Below are positions 33,398 to 43,132 of a DNA stretch of 64,000 nt, in pieces. The DNA comes from JAICMB01 sp035295125 (GTDB taxonomy: Bacteria; Acidobacteriota; Terriglobia; Bryobacterales; Bryobacteraceae): assembly GCA_035295125.1 (NCBI GenBank), contig DATGJP010000062.1, positions 1-64,000 of the forward strand, in the 5' to 3' direction. The notes under the pieces were generated by a model, which searched no databases, was not told where the DNA came from, and saw nothing but the letters and a program-made list of their open reading frames with translations. The position numbers were made by a program, and so were the translations under genes. Within the stretch, counting starts at the first letter, position 1. Each line of letters opens with the position of its first letter.

Positions 33398-35070
33398 TTC
33401 GTCACGAAGCCGAAGCCCGCGATGGCGATGCCCAGCAGGTTGCCTTGCGCGGCGTGGTACGACGGAGCCACCTCGAATCTCACATCCGTTGGTCCGGCAG
33501 GCCGCGGAGAAACGCTCCAGTTCACCGTCTGAAGTCCCTTATGATCGAACTCGCTCGTTCCGGCCTCGACCCCGTCCAGCAGCACTCGCAGACGCGTCCG
33601 CTTCACGTGCTCAATCAGTTCGCTGCCGACGTTGACGGTCACTTCAAAGCGACCGGCGTCTTCAGGACGCAGCAGGCTGGCCGTAGCTACAGGCTGTATC
33701 CATCGAAAGGCGCCGTTGTTGCCGTACCATCCTTCGTTCAAATGCCATAGCGGAGCGCGCCAGTCGAGTTTGATGTACGACGCCGTAGGCCCGGGCGAGG
33801 CGTGTACCAGGGGTTCGAGACCGTAGATCGGATGCCAGTTCAGCAGCATTAGCGGCACGGTGTGCAGAACTCCGGACGAGCCGGTGTCATCCTCGCGCAC
33901 CAACTGAATCGCGGTTACCGGCGGATGGAGAAGCCGGATCAACCCCGCGACACCCCACGACTCCAGCGGAGCTTCGTTATAGGCGAAGGCCGCCACCTCG
34001 GGATGCGGTTTGACCGCCTTGACAATCGACCCGGCATACATTCGCGCCGCATCGCCGCGCGCCAGTTCCGCCTTGCGAAGCCAGCGCAGGTTGACGTAGT
34101 TCCAGGGCAGCCAGACGGCAAAAAACGCCGCTACCGCGACTTGTGGCGCACGAGCGAATACCGCGGCCAATGCGATGGCGGCGCCAATTAAAGGCACGTA
34201 GGCGTAGGGGCTGAATAAACGACCCGGAAGCAGCAGCAGAGTCGACAGCAGCAGGCAACAGCAGACCACGCCCCAAAGCACCCGCCGGTCCCGCACCAGG
34301 AAGGGCAACGCGAGCAGAACAAACCCGGCGAAGGGCACGAGGAAAAACCGCGAGGAATAGAACAGAATGCAGCGCCAGATACTCGTGGGCTCGAAATGCA
34401 AAGCCCAATCGCTGGTGTGATCGGTGTTGTGCAGTAGCGCGCTGATCCCCATCCAGACGGAAATGGCGAAGAACGGAAGCAGCCGTTTCCAGCGCTTGTT
34501 CCGCAACCAGAACTCGTACGCGACCAGCATCACGGGCAACGTAACGGCAAGTTCCTTGGCACGGTAGGCGAACCAGAACGCGACCAGGGCGAGAATCCAG
34601 CGCTCGTAGAGGTACGCGAGCAGGCTTAGCAGGCAAAACGTGCCGCACAGTAAGTCGAAAACGTACATGGGCTCCCAAAATACGGCGAAAACGGCCATGT
34701 GAAAGCCAAAAAAGAGCGCCCCGGCGCACGCAGCGGCAAGCGGCAGTCCGAGCCGCCTCAGCACCAGCCACAGCAGGCAGACATTCGCGAGATGAATCGC
34801 CTGCAGCACTCCGACGTAGGGAGGGAACCAGAGTCCGAACATGGGCCACGCGAGCTTGTAAAACAAGTGGCCGGTGGGCCTGAAGTGCCCAGGATAAAAC
34901 TCGGGCACAACCAAACCGCGAACGAACTGGCCGTATGCCGTGTCGCGGGTCAGGCTCAGATTGTCGAGCGAATCGGACTGGAAGTAGTTCTTGTACGCAC
35001 CGCGATTGGCAATCCAGAAGGCGCTCGCGAAGACCAGAAACAAGGCCGCGAGCAGCTTTTTATTCGCCAC
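33394..35070 (-). CDS. Polytopic GT-C-like membrane protein
   Basis: 558 residues with about ten to eleven hydrophobic segments across residues 5-345 and a C-terminal ~190-residue soluble, beta-rich domain with conserved Trp/Pro (YIKLDWRAPLWHLNEGWYGN). An early periplasmic-loop region (residues ~25-75) contains acidic and aromatic residues as in GT-C glycosyltransferases, but the diagnostic DXD is not obvious. It overlaps the MFS gene by 4 nt and the dehydratase by 11 nt. A lipid-linked sugar transferase within a sugar-acid operon is odd; function is unproven. Confidence 0.7.
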   Translation of the reverse strand: MANKKLLAALFLVFASAFWIANRGAYKNYFQSDSLDNLSLTRDTAYGQFVRGLVVPEFYPGHFRPTGHLFYKLAWPMFGLWFPPYVGVLQAIHLANVCLLWLVLRRLGLPLAAACAGALFFGFHMAVFAVFWEPMYVFDLLCGTFCLLSLLAYLYERWILALVAFWFAYRAKELAVTLPVMLVAYEFWLRNKRWKRLLPFFAISVWMGISALLHNTDHTSDWALHFEPTSIWRCILFYSSRFFLVPFAGFVLLALPFLVRDRRVLWGVVCCCLLLSTLLLLPGRLFSPYAYVPLIGAAIALAAVFARAPQVAVAAFFAVWLPWNYVNLRWLRKAELARGDAARMYAGSIVKAVKPHPEVAAFAYNEAPLESWGVAGLIRLLHPPVTAIQLVREDDTGSSGVLHTVPLMLLNWHPIYGLEPLVHASPGPTASYIKLDWRAPLWHLNEGWYGNNGAFRWIQPVATASLLRPEDAGRFEVTVNVGSELIEHVKRTRLRVLLDGVEAGTSEFDHKGLQTVNWSVSPRPAGPTDVRFEVAPSYHAAQGNLLGIAIAGFGFVTK

Positions 35071-36748
35071 TCTTCTGCCTCAGGAAATCGAAGTCGCAAC
35101 CGAGATTGGCCTGCTCCACGTGGTCCAGGAAAAGCTTGCCATATCCACGTTCGTAGTGCGGCTTGGGCGGACGAAACGCTTCGAGCCGCCGTTCGATTTC
35201 CGCCGCGTCGAGTTTCACGTCGATCCGCCGCGCGCGGGTGTCGAGAGCGATTTCGTCTCCATCGCGCACGATTGCCAAAGGCCCGCCGATGGCCGATTCG
35301 GGCGCAACATGCAGCACCACCGTGCCGAAACTGGTTCCGCTCATCCGCGCATCCGACACCCTCACGACATCCTGAATACCGCGCTTCAACAGTTTCGGGG
35401 GCATCGGAATCTGCCCCCATTCCGGAAAGCCGGGCGCACCTTTCGGCCCGCTGCACTTCATCACCAGCACCGACCGTTCGTCCACCGGCAGATCTTCGCT
35501 GTTAATCCGTGCCCGCATCTCGTCGTGGTTCTCGAACACCACCGCGCGGCCGGTATGCTGCAACAGTTCGGGTGAGGCGGCGGTCTGCTTAATAACGGCG
35601 CCGTCCGGCGCGAGATTGCCGTAGAGGATCGCCGTTCCGCCCTCGGCATGCAGCGGGTCTCCCAAGGTGCGTATCACTGACGCTTCGTAACATTTCGCAT
35701 CGGCCACATTTTGCGCGATCGTCGCGCCCGTCACCGTCAGAGCATCGCGGTTCAGCAAGGGCAGCAATTCCCGCATCATGGCCGGAACACCGCCCGCGGC
35801 GAAGAAATCCTCCATGAGCATCTCGCCCGAGGGTTTCACGTTCACCAGATACGGTGTGCGCCGCGAAACGCGGTCGAAATCATCCAGCGAGAGGGGAATT
35901 CCGCCGCGCCCGGCAATGGCGATCAGATGAATCACCGCGTTGGTCGACCCGCCCAGCGCCATCTGCGCGGTGACGGCATTCTCCAGCGCCTGTCGTGTGA
36001 TGATGCGCGACGGCCGCAAATCCTCGGCCACCATCCCCACGATTCGCCGGCCGCTACTCTCGGCAATGGCCAGCCGGCGCGAATCGGGGGCCGGAATCGC
36101 CGCGCAGCCGGGAAGCGTCATGCCCATGGCTTCGGCAAGGCTGGTCATGGTGGAGGCGGTCCCCATCACGGTGCAGTGCCCGGCGCTACGCGCGATGCAG
36201 CCCTCCGCTTCCTGCCATTCCTCTTCGCTGAGCTGGCCGGTGCGGAAGAGATCAAAGAGCTTTCGCCCGTCGGTGCCCGCACCGAGTTTGCGATCCCGCC
36301 ATTGTCCGCTGAGCATCGGGCCACCGGTGACGACGATCGCGGGAATGTCGGCGCTAAGGGCTCCCATCAACTGCGCGGGCGTGGTTTTGTCGCACCCGCA
36401 CAGCAGCACGACGCCATCGATGGGGTTCGCCCGGATGGATTCCTCCACGTCCATTGCCATGAGGTTGCGAAACATCATGGTGGTCGGACGCATGAACATT
36501 TCGCCGAGCGAGATCGTGGGGAACTCCAGGGGAAATCCGCCGGAGGCCCACACGCCGCGCTTCACCGCCTCCGCAACCTGCCTCAGGTGGACGTTACAGT
36601 TGTTCAGCTCACTCCACGAATTGCAGATGCCGATTACGGGCTTGCCGTCGAAGACGTCGCGGTTGAAACCTTCCGAACGCAGCCACGCCCGGCGTGCGAA
36701 ATTGTAGTATTCGCCGCCTTCAAACCACTCCTGGCTTCTCAGCTTCAT
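35060..36748 (-). CDS. IlvD/Edd family sugar-acid (aldonate) dehydratase
   Basis: 562 residues. Fe-S motifs GCDKTTPAQLMG and AGHCTVMGTASTM, and the N-terminal block GICNSWSELNNCNVHLRQVA, place it in the branch of the family acting on aldonic acids (L-arabonate, D-xylonate type) rather than dihydroxy-acid dehydratase of branched-chain synthesis. A cytoplasmic dehydratase producing a 2-keto-3-deoxy sugar acid. First gene of the operon with the GT-C-like protein and the ACS-type MFS transporter. Substrate specificity cannot be fixed by eye. Confidence 0.92.
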   Translation of the reverse strand: MKLRSQEWFEGGEYYNFARRAWLRSEGFNRDVFDGKPVIGICNSWSELNNCNVHLRQVAEAVKRGVWASGGFPLEFPTISLGEMFMRPTTMMFRNLMAMDVEESIRANPIDGVVLLCGCDKTTPAQLMGALSADIPAIVVTGGPMLSGQWRDRKLGAGTDGRKLFDLFRTGQLSEEEWQEAEGCIARSAGHCTVMGTASTMTSLAEAMGMTLPGCAAIPAPDSRRLAIAESSGRRIVGMVAEDLRPSRIITRQALENAVTAQMALGGSTNAVIHLIAIAGRGGIPLSLDDFDRVSRRTPYLVNVKPSGEMLMEDFFAAGGVPAMMRELLPLLNRDALTVTGATIAQNVADAKCYEASVIRTLGDPLHAEGGTAILYGNLAPDGAVIKQTAASPELLQHTGRAVVFENHDEMRARINSEDLPVDERSVLVMKCSGPKGAPGFPEWGQIPMPPKLLKRGIQDVVRVSDARMSGTSFGTVVLHVAPESAIGGPLAIVRDGDEIALDTRARRIDVKLDAAEIERRLEAFRPPKPHYERGYGKLFLDHVEQANLGCDFDFLRQKSGE

Positions 36749-36856
36749 CGAGGAAAATCTTCATGTCCAGTGTACAAAGTTACTTGCAAGTGACGGCAAC
36801 GGCGTATCTAAATCAACAGAATATGAGTGGGTTGGGAATTGCAAAACAACGAGGCG

Positions 36857-37702
36857 ATGAGTCGAATCGGGGTTGGATGTGTGGTCGTCGCGGCCGCGTT
36901 CGCAGGAGCCGCCCAAAGCGGACAGGGGCAGCCTGATGTGCAGGAGATCATCAGGCGGTCGGTAGCCGCCACTGAGGAGAATTGGAAGCTGGCGCCCGAC
37001 TACGCCTTCATGGAGCGTGACATCGAATCGAAAAAGGACCACGGCAAGACGACGAAGACGTATGTGGTCCTTATGATCGATGGCTCGCCTTACAACAAAT
37101 TGACGGCGGTAAACGGGCAACCTCTCTCCAAGGGCGAGGCTGCGGCAGAGGAACAGAAGCTCCAGGAAGCCATCCAGACGCGCCGGCGGGAATCGTCACG
37201 CGAACGAGCCAAGCGGATCGCCAAGTACCAGCGGGAACGCACCTCCGACGAGGCCATGATGAAGGAGATGACGGAGGCCTTTCAATTCCGCCCCGCCGGC
37301 GAAGAAACTTTAAACGGTCATTCCTGCTGGGTTTTTGACGCCACCCCGAAGCCCGGCTATCAGCCGAAGACGCGCGAAACCAAGGTGCTTCTGGGCATGA
37401 AGGGACGCCTCTGGATCGATAAGAGCGAGTACCAGTGGGTGAGGGTGAAGGCCGAGGTGACGCGCCCGGTTCGGATGTACGGCTTGCTGGCAAGAGTCGG
37501 GCCGGGCACACGGTTCGAACTAGACCAGGAGCCGGTTGCGGCAAATCTTTGGCTACCCAGGCACTATTCAGTCAATGTCGCTGCGACAGCTTTGGGTTTC
37601 TTCAACGAGGACTCGACGGACGATGAGACCTATTGGAATTATCAGCCCGTGAGCCGGCAGATGGCGATGCAGAGCTCAGGGGGGAAAGGGTCCCCTCAGT
37701 AA
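36857..37702 (+). CDS. Secreted protein of acidobacterial type (LolA/lipoprotein-sorting-like)
   Basis: 281 residues from the ATG at 36857, which begins a signal peptide (RIGVGCVVVAAAFAGAAQS). The body is basic and helical (EEQKLQEAIQTRRRESSRER) then beta-rich (LNGHSCWVFDATPKPGYQPK, LLGMKGRLWIDKSEYQWVRV), the latter resembling the outer-membrane lipoprotein-sorting fold common in acidobacterial secreted proteins. No catalytic motif is seen. Divergent from the dehydratase operon. Confidence 0.75.
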   Translation: MSRIGVGCVVVAAAFAGAAQSGQGQPDVQEIIRRSVAATEENWKLAPDYAFMERDIESKKDHGKTTKTYVVLMIDGSPYNKLTAVNGQPLSKGEAAAEEQKLQEAIQTRRRESSRERAKRIAKYQRERTSDEAMMKEMTEAFQFRPAGEETLNGHSCWVFDATPKPGYQPKTRETKVLLGMKGRLWIDKSEYQWVRVKAEVTRPVRMYGLLARVGPGTRFELDQEPVAANLWLPRHYSVNVAATALGFFNEDSTDDETYWNYQPVSRQMAMQSSGGKGSPQ

Positions 37703-37823
37703 TTGTCAGTACCGCAGCCTTGCATGGCAGAAACTTAATCTCTGCGCACTGTTTAGCGGCGCTTGCCGAGGCTCACGGTGGTGATGGCCAAAAAGTCCAC
37801 GCGCTGCAGGCTTGAAGGGTGAA

Positions 37824-37842
37824 GCAGCCGGTTTCGCCCTGC
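37824..37842. repeat. REP-A palindrome copy 5 (degenerate)
   Basis: GCAGCCGGTTTCGCCCTGC, with the reversed type-1 flank TTGAAGGGTGAA directly upstream. Decayed stem, but the flank confirms the family. Confidence 0.75.
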
Positions 37843-37863
37843 GTTGGAGCGCACCGGGCACGC

Positions 37864-37881
37864 ACAGGCGAAACCGTCTGG
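37864..37881. repeat. REP-A palindrome copy 6 (degenerate)
   Basis: ACAGGCGAAACCGTCTGG, three mismatches to the core. It lies 22 bp after copy 5 in opposite orientation, in the gap between convergent genes. Confidence 0.75.
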
Positions 37882-37907
37882 CGCCACCTCCAGTCCCACG
37901 ACCGTCC

Positions 37908-38600
37908 TCATTGGCAAGCTGAAGCTTGTGTTATCGCTCGCTGGAAGACCGCTCGGAACATTGGCATTGTGAGCTTCCCCGTCTGAGTGTTTTGCTGGCT
38001 GGGATGATACGAACTGATCAGCACCGGAAGGCCTGGGCCGAGGCCGTGTTCCCGGTCATGTGCGAACACGAAATCCGCCCGGCGTTTGATCTTTCCCCTC
38101 AGCTTTAAAACCGTCAGGTAATCATCGAAAGCCAGCTTTCCCAACGCGATTACCACCTTCACCTTGGGCAGCAGCTCGATCTCACGCTCCAGGTATTGGC
38201 GGCACGTGACAATCTCCGCGGGAAGCGGTTTATTGTCGGGAGGTGCGCAACGGACCGATGCGGCAATATAGACGTTCTTCAGCGTGAGGCCGTCGTCCGC
38301 TTGAACGCTGGTCGGTTGCGATGCCAGTCCTTCCTCATAGAGGGCCGCATACAGAAAGTCGCCCGAGCGGTCGCCAGTAAACATGCGCCCCGTACGGTTC
38401 GCGCCGTGAGCGCCCGGCGCTAAGCCAATGAGCAGAATCGCAGCCGCCGGATCGCCGAATCCCGGCACGGGTTTTCCCCAATAATCCCAGTCGCGGTAAG
38501 CGCGCCGCTTGGTACGCGCTACTTCTTCCCGATACGTGACCAGACGGGGGCACAGCCTGCAGCGCACGATCTCGTCCTGAAGAACCCGCAGCGGGCTCAT
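37908..38600 (-). CDS. Family 5 uracil-DNA glycosylase (UDGb)
   Basis: 230 residues. Family 5 motifs: GLAPGAHGANRTGRMFTGD and, near the end, SSYHPSQQNTQTG. Four Cys (CRLCPRL at the start; VRCAPPDNKPLPAEIVTC) fit the 4Fe-4S cluster of this group. It removes uracil and other deaminated bases from DNA. It overlaps the upstream PAS histidine kinase gene by 4 nt, an unexpected pairing of repair enzyme and kinase. Confidence 0.92.
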   Translation of the reverse strand: MSPLRVLQDEIVRCRLCPRLVTYREEVARTKRRAYRDWDYWGKPVPGFGDPAAAILLIGLAPGAHGANRTGRMFTGDRSGDFLYAALYEEGLASQPTSVQADDGLTLKNVYIAASVRCAPPDNKPLPAEIVTCRQYLEREIELLPKVKVVIALGKLAFDDYLTVLKLRGKIKRRADFVFAHDREHGLGPGLPVLISSYHPSQQNTQTGKLTMPMFRAVFQRAITQASACQ

Positions 38601-40471
38601 TCCTGGAGGGTGAAAAAGAAAGTGGCGCCCTTACCCGGCTCCGATTCCACCCAAATGCGCCCACCGTGCTTCTCGACGATTCGCTTGCAAAGGGCCAGGC
38701 CGATTCCCGTGCCCGGCACATCCTTGCCATGGAGGCGTTTGAAGACCCCGAAAACGTGCGTATGATATGCGGGATCGATTCCTACGCCGTTGTCGCGCAC
38801 CCAGAAAAGATGCTGCCCATCGCGACGGTCTGAACCGATGTGAATCGCGGGCTTCTCGCCACTCCGATACTTAATCGCATTGCTTAGCACGTTCTGAAAG
38901 AGCTGCACGATCTCCTGTTCGTTCCCGGTCACCAGGGGCAGCGGGTCGTGTGTGATTACCGCTTCGGACTCCTTGATGGCTGAGCTCAGGTTCATGAGCG
39001 CCCAGGCCACCACCGCGTCTACATCGACTGGAGTCAGAGCCCGCTCATGCCCATGTAACAGGCGCGAAAAGGCGAGCAGGTCGTTAATCAGCCGCTGCAT
39101 GCGCGAGGCGCCGTCCACGATGAACGCCAGAAACTCATGCGCGCTGCCGTCGAGCTTGTCCTTATAGCGCCGTTCAAGCAACTGCGCGTACGAGGCCATG
39201 GTGCGAAGCGGCTCCTGAAGGTCGTGGCTGGTTACAAACGCGAACTGTTGCAGGTCGGCATTCGAGCGGGCCAACTCATCGGCATGGCGGGACAACTCCC
39301 GTTCGGTTTGCTTGCGTTCGGTTATATCTTCGTAAACGCTGATAATGCCGGTTATCGCACCACTCTCGTCGCGAATCGGGGCAGTGGAGACGCTAATGTC
39401 GATGGGCGACCCGTCTTTACGGCGGCGTACCAACTCACGTCCTATGAAGCCTTCTCCCTCGAGGTCGCGCACCCGCATCGCCTGGTGCTCTTCCTTTTTG
39501 TCCTCGGGAACAAACGGAATGAGACCGCCGCGCACTTCTTCCTGCTTCCATCCGAAAATCCGCTCGGCCGCCGGGTTCCACATCGTGATTTTGCCGTCGG
39601 CTGTCATTGCGACGATGGCCAGCGGCGACGCTTCAATCACGGCATGAACCAATTGATGCGCACTACGAAGCTCGTGCTCTGATTTCCTGCGTTCGGTAAT
39701 ATCAACGACCAGGGCGGCAATACCCTGCTTCGCAGGATAGGCATGCACTTCGAACCACATCGCATTAGGCTCGAATCCGGCTTGAAAACGCGCCGGAACG
39801 CGTTCGGACATGACCCGTCGAAACTCCGTTTCGAACGGAGTTCCCAAAAGACTTGGAAATACCTCCCACAGATTCCTGCCGATCAGTTCCTCACGCCGCT
39901 TTCTGGTGGTTTCGAGCACGCGGTTATTGACGTAAGAGAATTGCCACTCGGGGCTGAGCGCCAGGAAAGACTCATTAATGCTATCCAGAATCTGCGTGAG
40001 TTCGGCACGCGCCTGCTCAGCCTCAGCGGCGCTGACTTTCTCGTCCGTTACGTCCCTCGCGATAACGGTTACATTGACAATGCTGCCAGAGGGATCGCGG
40101 TGAGCATAGTACTTGACCTCGACATGGCGGAGCCCGCTGGGGCCCCAGTAAGGGTAACGACCCGTCCGCCGGTCACCCGTTTCGAGTACTTCCCGGAGCG
40201 CAACAAGACCCGCGGCTTTGATATCATCCTGGAACTCAATTTCAAACGCACTCCTGCCGACCAGCGCCGCACTCGGGATTCCCGTAGCGCGCTCCGCCGC
40301 CTTATTCATGAAAATGCAACGCAAATTGCAATCGAATTGTAGAATGCCATCGGGCAGTTCCGAAACAATGCGCTCGAATTCCTGGTTTACGCGCACCAGG
40401 TCGTGAACCTGCTGCTCCAGTTCCTGGATACGGCGGCTAGAGTCCACTTCGACTCGTGAGTTCGAGAGCAT
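38597..40471 (-). CDS. PAS-domain sensor histidine kinase
   Basis: 624 residues, soluble. A short N-terminal coiled coil precedes three PAS domains (beginning VSELPDGILQFD, DSINESFLALSP and VIEASPLAIVAMTADGK), some with PAC motifs. The HisKA region contains FVTSHDLQEPLRTMASYAQL (phospho-His), followed by the HATPase with NVLSNAIKYRSGE, VRDNGVGID and GTGIGLALCKRIVEKHGG. The phytochrome-like HDLQEPLR type is often paired with Rcp1-like regulators. Coupled by 4 nt to the UDG gene; no response regulator adjacent. Confidence 0.93.
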   Translation of the reverse strand: MLSNSRVEVDSSRRIQELEQQVHDLVRVNQEFERIVSELPDGILQFDCNLRCIFMNKAAERATGIPSAALVGRSAFEIEFQDDIKAAGLVALREVLETGDRRTGRYPYWGPSGLRHVEVKYYAHRDPSGSIVNVTVIARDVTDEKVSAAEAEQARAELTQILDSINESFLALSPEWQFSYVNNRVLETTRKRREELIGRNLWEVFPSLLGTPFETEFRRVMSERVPARFQAGFEPNAMWFEVHAYPAKQGIAALVVDITERRKSEHELRSAHQLVHAVIEASPLAIVAMTADGKITMWNPAAERIFGWKQEEVRGGLIPFVPEDKKEEHQAMRVRDLEGEGFIGRELVRRRKDGSPIDISVSTAPIRDESGAITGIISVYEDITERKQTERELSRHADELARSNADLQQFAFVTSHDLQEPLRTMASYAQLLERRYKDKLDGSAHEFLAFIVDGASRMQRLINDLLAFSRLLHGHERALTPVDVDAVVAWALMNLSSAIKESEAVITHDPLPLVTGNEQEIVQLFQNVLSNAIKYRSGEKPAIHIGSDRRDGQHLFWVRDNGVGIDPAYHTHVFGVFKRLHGKDVPGTGIGLALCKRIVEKHGGRIWVESEPGKGATFFFTLQE

Positions 40472-40553
40472 GGGACCTGCTTAGCTGGATGGAAACTACC
40501 AGTTTACATCCTCCCGGTTAAAAAAGACGCAGTCCGATGGGTTGAAACCGTTA

Positions 40554-42236
40554 CTACTGTAGGTAAAACGTGTACAAATCGCCGCCAGAAGCGACCAGTA
40601 GGTACTGATGCCCGTCGAGCATGTAAGTTTCAGGCGCGTTAGTAACCTGCCCGATTCGGGAATGCCACAAGATCTTGCCACTACCCGCATCGTATCCGAT
40701 TATGCTGCCACTGACGTCGCCGGCAAAGACGAGTCCGCCCGCAGTAGTCAGAATGCCGTTGCCACCGCCGCCGCCCCCGAGGACCGGATATTTGTGCTGC
40801 CATGCGACCTTGCCGGTTTTGTAGTCGATCGCAGTCAGATAACTGCCAATGGTTGCGACCGCCTGCTCGTCCTTGCCGCCAAGACCCATGGCGCCGCGCG
40901 GGTCGGTCTCGGTCAGATAGTACATCGCGTAGTTGTCACTGCTCGGAACGTAGAATAGGCCGGTCTCAGGCGAATACGCCGGCGGCGGCCAGTTGGTGGC
41001 TCCGCCATTGTTGGGAGAAACGAGCGAACCCGGCACGGTGGAATCCTTCGCCGGATCGCGCACCGGCTGGCCTTTGGCATTGATGGCCTTGGCCCAATTG
41101 ACTGTAGGCGAGTACTTGGTGGTGAGCAGATGTTCGCCCGTAATACGATCGATCACATAGAAATAGCCGTTGCGATCCGCGTGCACCACCATCTTCCGCG
41201 GCTTGCCGTTGAAATCGCCATCCACCATGATGGGCGTCTCGGTGGAATCCCAGTCGTGCGTATCGTGCGGATTGAACTGGTAATACCAGGCCATTTTCCC
41301 GGTGTCGAGATTCAGAGCGACGGCGCAATCGGTGAAGAGGTTGTCGCCGGCACGGCTGGGCGGGTTGGTATAAGCGGGCGACGGGTTTCCGGTTCCAAAG
41401 ATGTAGTAGTGCGTCTCGGGGTCGTACACACCCGGAATCCAGACATTGCCCGCGCCGTGACGAGCCCCGTCGATGCTGCCCCAGGTCTCGGCGCCGGGGT
41501 CGCCCTTTTTCATGGGAACGGTGTACCAGGTCCACTGGATTTCACCGGTTTCAGGATCGCGCGCCTGCACGTAACCGGGCTCGTCGAGATCGTTGCCGGT
41601 TCCGATAATGACGTGGTTGCCGATGACAACCGGGGCCATGGTGGAGAAGTACTGCAGGTTAAAATCGGCAATTTGTTTGTGCCAGCGTTCCTTGCCGGTG
41701 CGGGCGTCGAGTGACACGAGGTAGTCGTCGGGCGTTTCCATGTACAGCCAGTTGCCCCACATGCCCATTCCACGATTGCCAATGTGCGTGCCGCCTTTGG
41801 TCTTCCAGAAGTAATGCCACAACACACGGCCGTCATGAGCATCGACGGCCCAGGCGTTATCGGGCATCGTGAAGTAGAGGATCCCGGCGACTTCGAGGAT
41901 AGACGAACGGACGCTGCTGCTGCCGCCAAATCCACCGCCGCCGAATTCTGCCGTACCTTCGCCTCCGACGATGGTCGGCGGACCCGGGGGGCCAAAGGCG
42001 TGTCCTCCGCCGGATTCCGCGCCCGGGGTGACATGCGAAACCCATGCCAGGGTGAGATTCTTGACGTTCGACTGATCCACCTGTTTGAGATGGCTGTAAC
42101 GCCGTCCGGAATAATCGCCCGCATAGGTCGGCCAATCGTCGGCAAGCGGCTTCTGGAGCAGTGCAGGATCGAGAGCTTGCCCCATCAATCCAACGGTCAG
42201 CAAACAACAACTCAGGAATCGGATGGAAATCGTCAT
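40554..42236 (-). CDS. PQQ-dependent dehydrogenase (methanol/ethanol-type beta-propeller)
   Basis: 560 residues with signal peptide (SIRFLSCCLLTVGLMGQA). Propeller signatures include WPTYAGDYSGRRYSHLKQVD and repeated tryptophan-docking-like segments (TGKVAWQHKYPVLGGGGGGN, GSGKILWHSRIGQ). Acts in the periplasm on an alcohol, aldose or similar. Overlaps the upstream cytochrome c gene by 4 nt (ATGA), so electron donor and acceptor are made together. Confidence 0.92.
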   Translation of the reverse strand: MTISIRFLSCCLLTVGLMGQALDPALLQKPLADDWPTYAGDYSGRRYSHLKQVDQSNVKNLTLAWVSHVTPGAESGGGHAFGPPGPPTIVGGEGTAEFGGGGFGGSSSVRSSILEVAGILYFTMPDNAWAVDAHDGRVLWHYFWKTKGGTHIGNRGMGMWGNWLYMETPDDYLVSLDARTGKERWHKQIADFNLQYFSTMAPVVIGNHVIIGTGNDLDEPGYVQARDPETGEIQWTWYTVPMKKGDPGAETWGSIDGARHGAGNVWIPGVYDPETHYYIFGTGNPSPAYTNPPSRAGDNLFTDCAVALNLDTGKMAWYYQFNPHDTHDWDSTETPIMVDGDFNGKPRKMVVHADRNGYFYVIDRITGEHLLTTKYSPTVNWAKAINAKGQPVRDPAKDSTVPGSLVSPNNGGATNWPPPAYSPETGLFYVPSSDNYAMYYLTETDPRGAMGLGGKDEQAVATIGSYLTAIDYKTGKVAWQHKYPVLGGGGGGNGILTTAGGLVFAGDVSGSIIGYDAGSGKILWHSRIGQVTNAPETYMLDGHQYLLVASGGDLYTFYLQ

Positions 42237-43057
42237 TTCACGGTCACCAGGTAAGCAGTCACGTCGTGGATTTCTTTGTCTGTGTAGGTTCCCAGCATGT
42301 CGCGATGCGGTTTCAGCGGGTCGTGGACCTCCACGTTGGGCACATCGCCATCCCGAGTGTAGGTGTGCTGGTTGCCATCCGCGTCGACCAATGTGAGCGC
42401 GAAGTCATCAATATGCACGAGCCGGCCTTCCGATTTCTGGCCGGAAGGCCAAGTGACGGTGGCGGTTGTGGGAGGAAGCTGCCTGCTGCGCCGCGCACTC
42501 GGCATGAGCCATATCTGTTGTAGCTGCTTGGCATCGGTGATTCGGGAGGCAATTCCCTTCAGATCGCCCGTCACGGAGTGGCAGGTGGCACAGGTCCTTC
42601 CGAAATAGGCCTGCCCCGCTTTAGCATCGCCCACCACGATACTAGGCGGCGTCATTCGCGAAATATCATAGCCGCCAACACGAAAGCTGTGAATGTAGGC
42701 GGCGATGTCACTGACCTGGGCATTGGTAAGGTTCAGTTTGGGCATCTCGCCGCGGCCGTTCTGGACCACCTTGGCGATCGCCTCACCATTCTGGTCGTTC
42801 AGCACGAGTTCGGAGCGCAGCAGGTTCGGTCCACCCTCGCCGCCCCGCGCGTCGGAGCCGTGGCAGAAGTTGCAGTGTACGCCATAGAGGGCTTTGCCTC
42901 GTTCGATTGCCGCGGGGTCGGCGGCGGCGTGTTCAGGGAATGCGGCTGGGGGACCGGAGCGTCGCGCGGGAGGCCGTTGGGCCGGCATCTGCGCCAGGGC
43001 CGCAACAATTGCAAAAGAAACCAACATCAAACCGCCGGTATTTCTCCAGTTCGGCAA
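42233..43057 (-). CDS. Dihaem cytochrome c with a beta-rich insertion in the second haem domain
   Basis: 274 residues from the TTG at 43057, chosen because GAGAGG lies 6-7 nt upstream; a frame to 43078 also exists. Signal peptide LMLVSFAIVAALAQM. Two c-type motifs: CNFCHGSDA and CATCHSVTG. In the second domain the haem motif and the distal end (HRDMLGTYTDKEIHDVTAYL) are separated by an inserted ~70-residue beta-type segment (TATVTWPSGQKSEGRLVHID, then FALTLVDADGNQHTYTRDGD). It should take electrons from the coupled PQQ dehydrogenase. Confidence 0.88.
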   Translation of the reverse strand: MPNWRNTGGLMLVSFAIVAALAQMPAQRPPARRSGPPAAFPEHAAADPAAIERGKALYGVHCNFCHGSDARGGEGGPNLLRSELVLNDQNGEAIAKVVQNGRGEMPKLNLTNAQVSDIAAYIHSFRVGGYDISRMTPPSIVVGDAKAGQAYFGRTCATCHSVTGDLKGIASRITDAKQLQQIWLMPSARRSRQLPPTTATVTWPSGQKSEGRLVHIDDFALTLVDADGNQHTYTRDGDVPNVEVHDPLKPHRDMLGTYTDKEIHDVTAYLVTVK

Positions 43058-43132
43058 TCCACACCTCTCGTGATTCAAAATCTGGGTGAGCCGATTTTGG
43101 CCCGTAGATTTAAGTTAACAAAGGAGGCCTGA

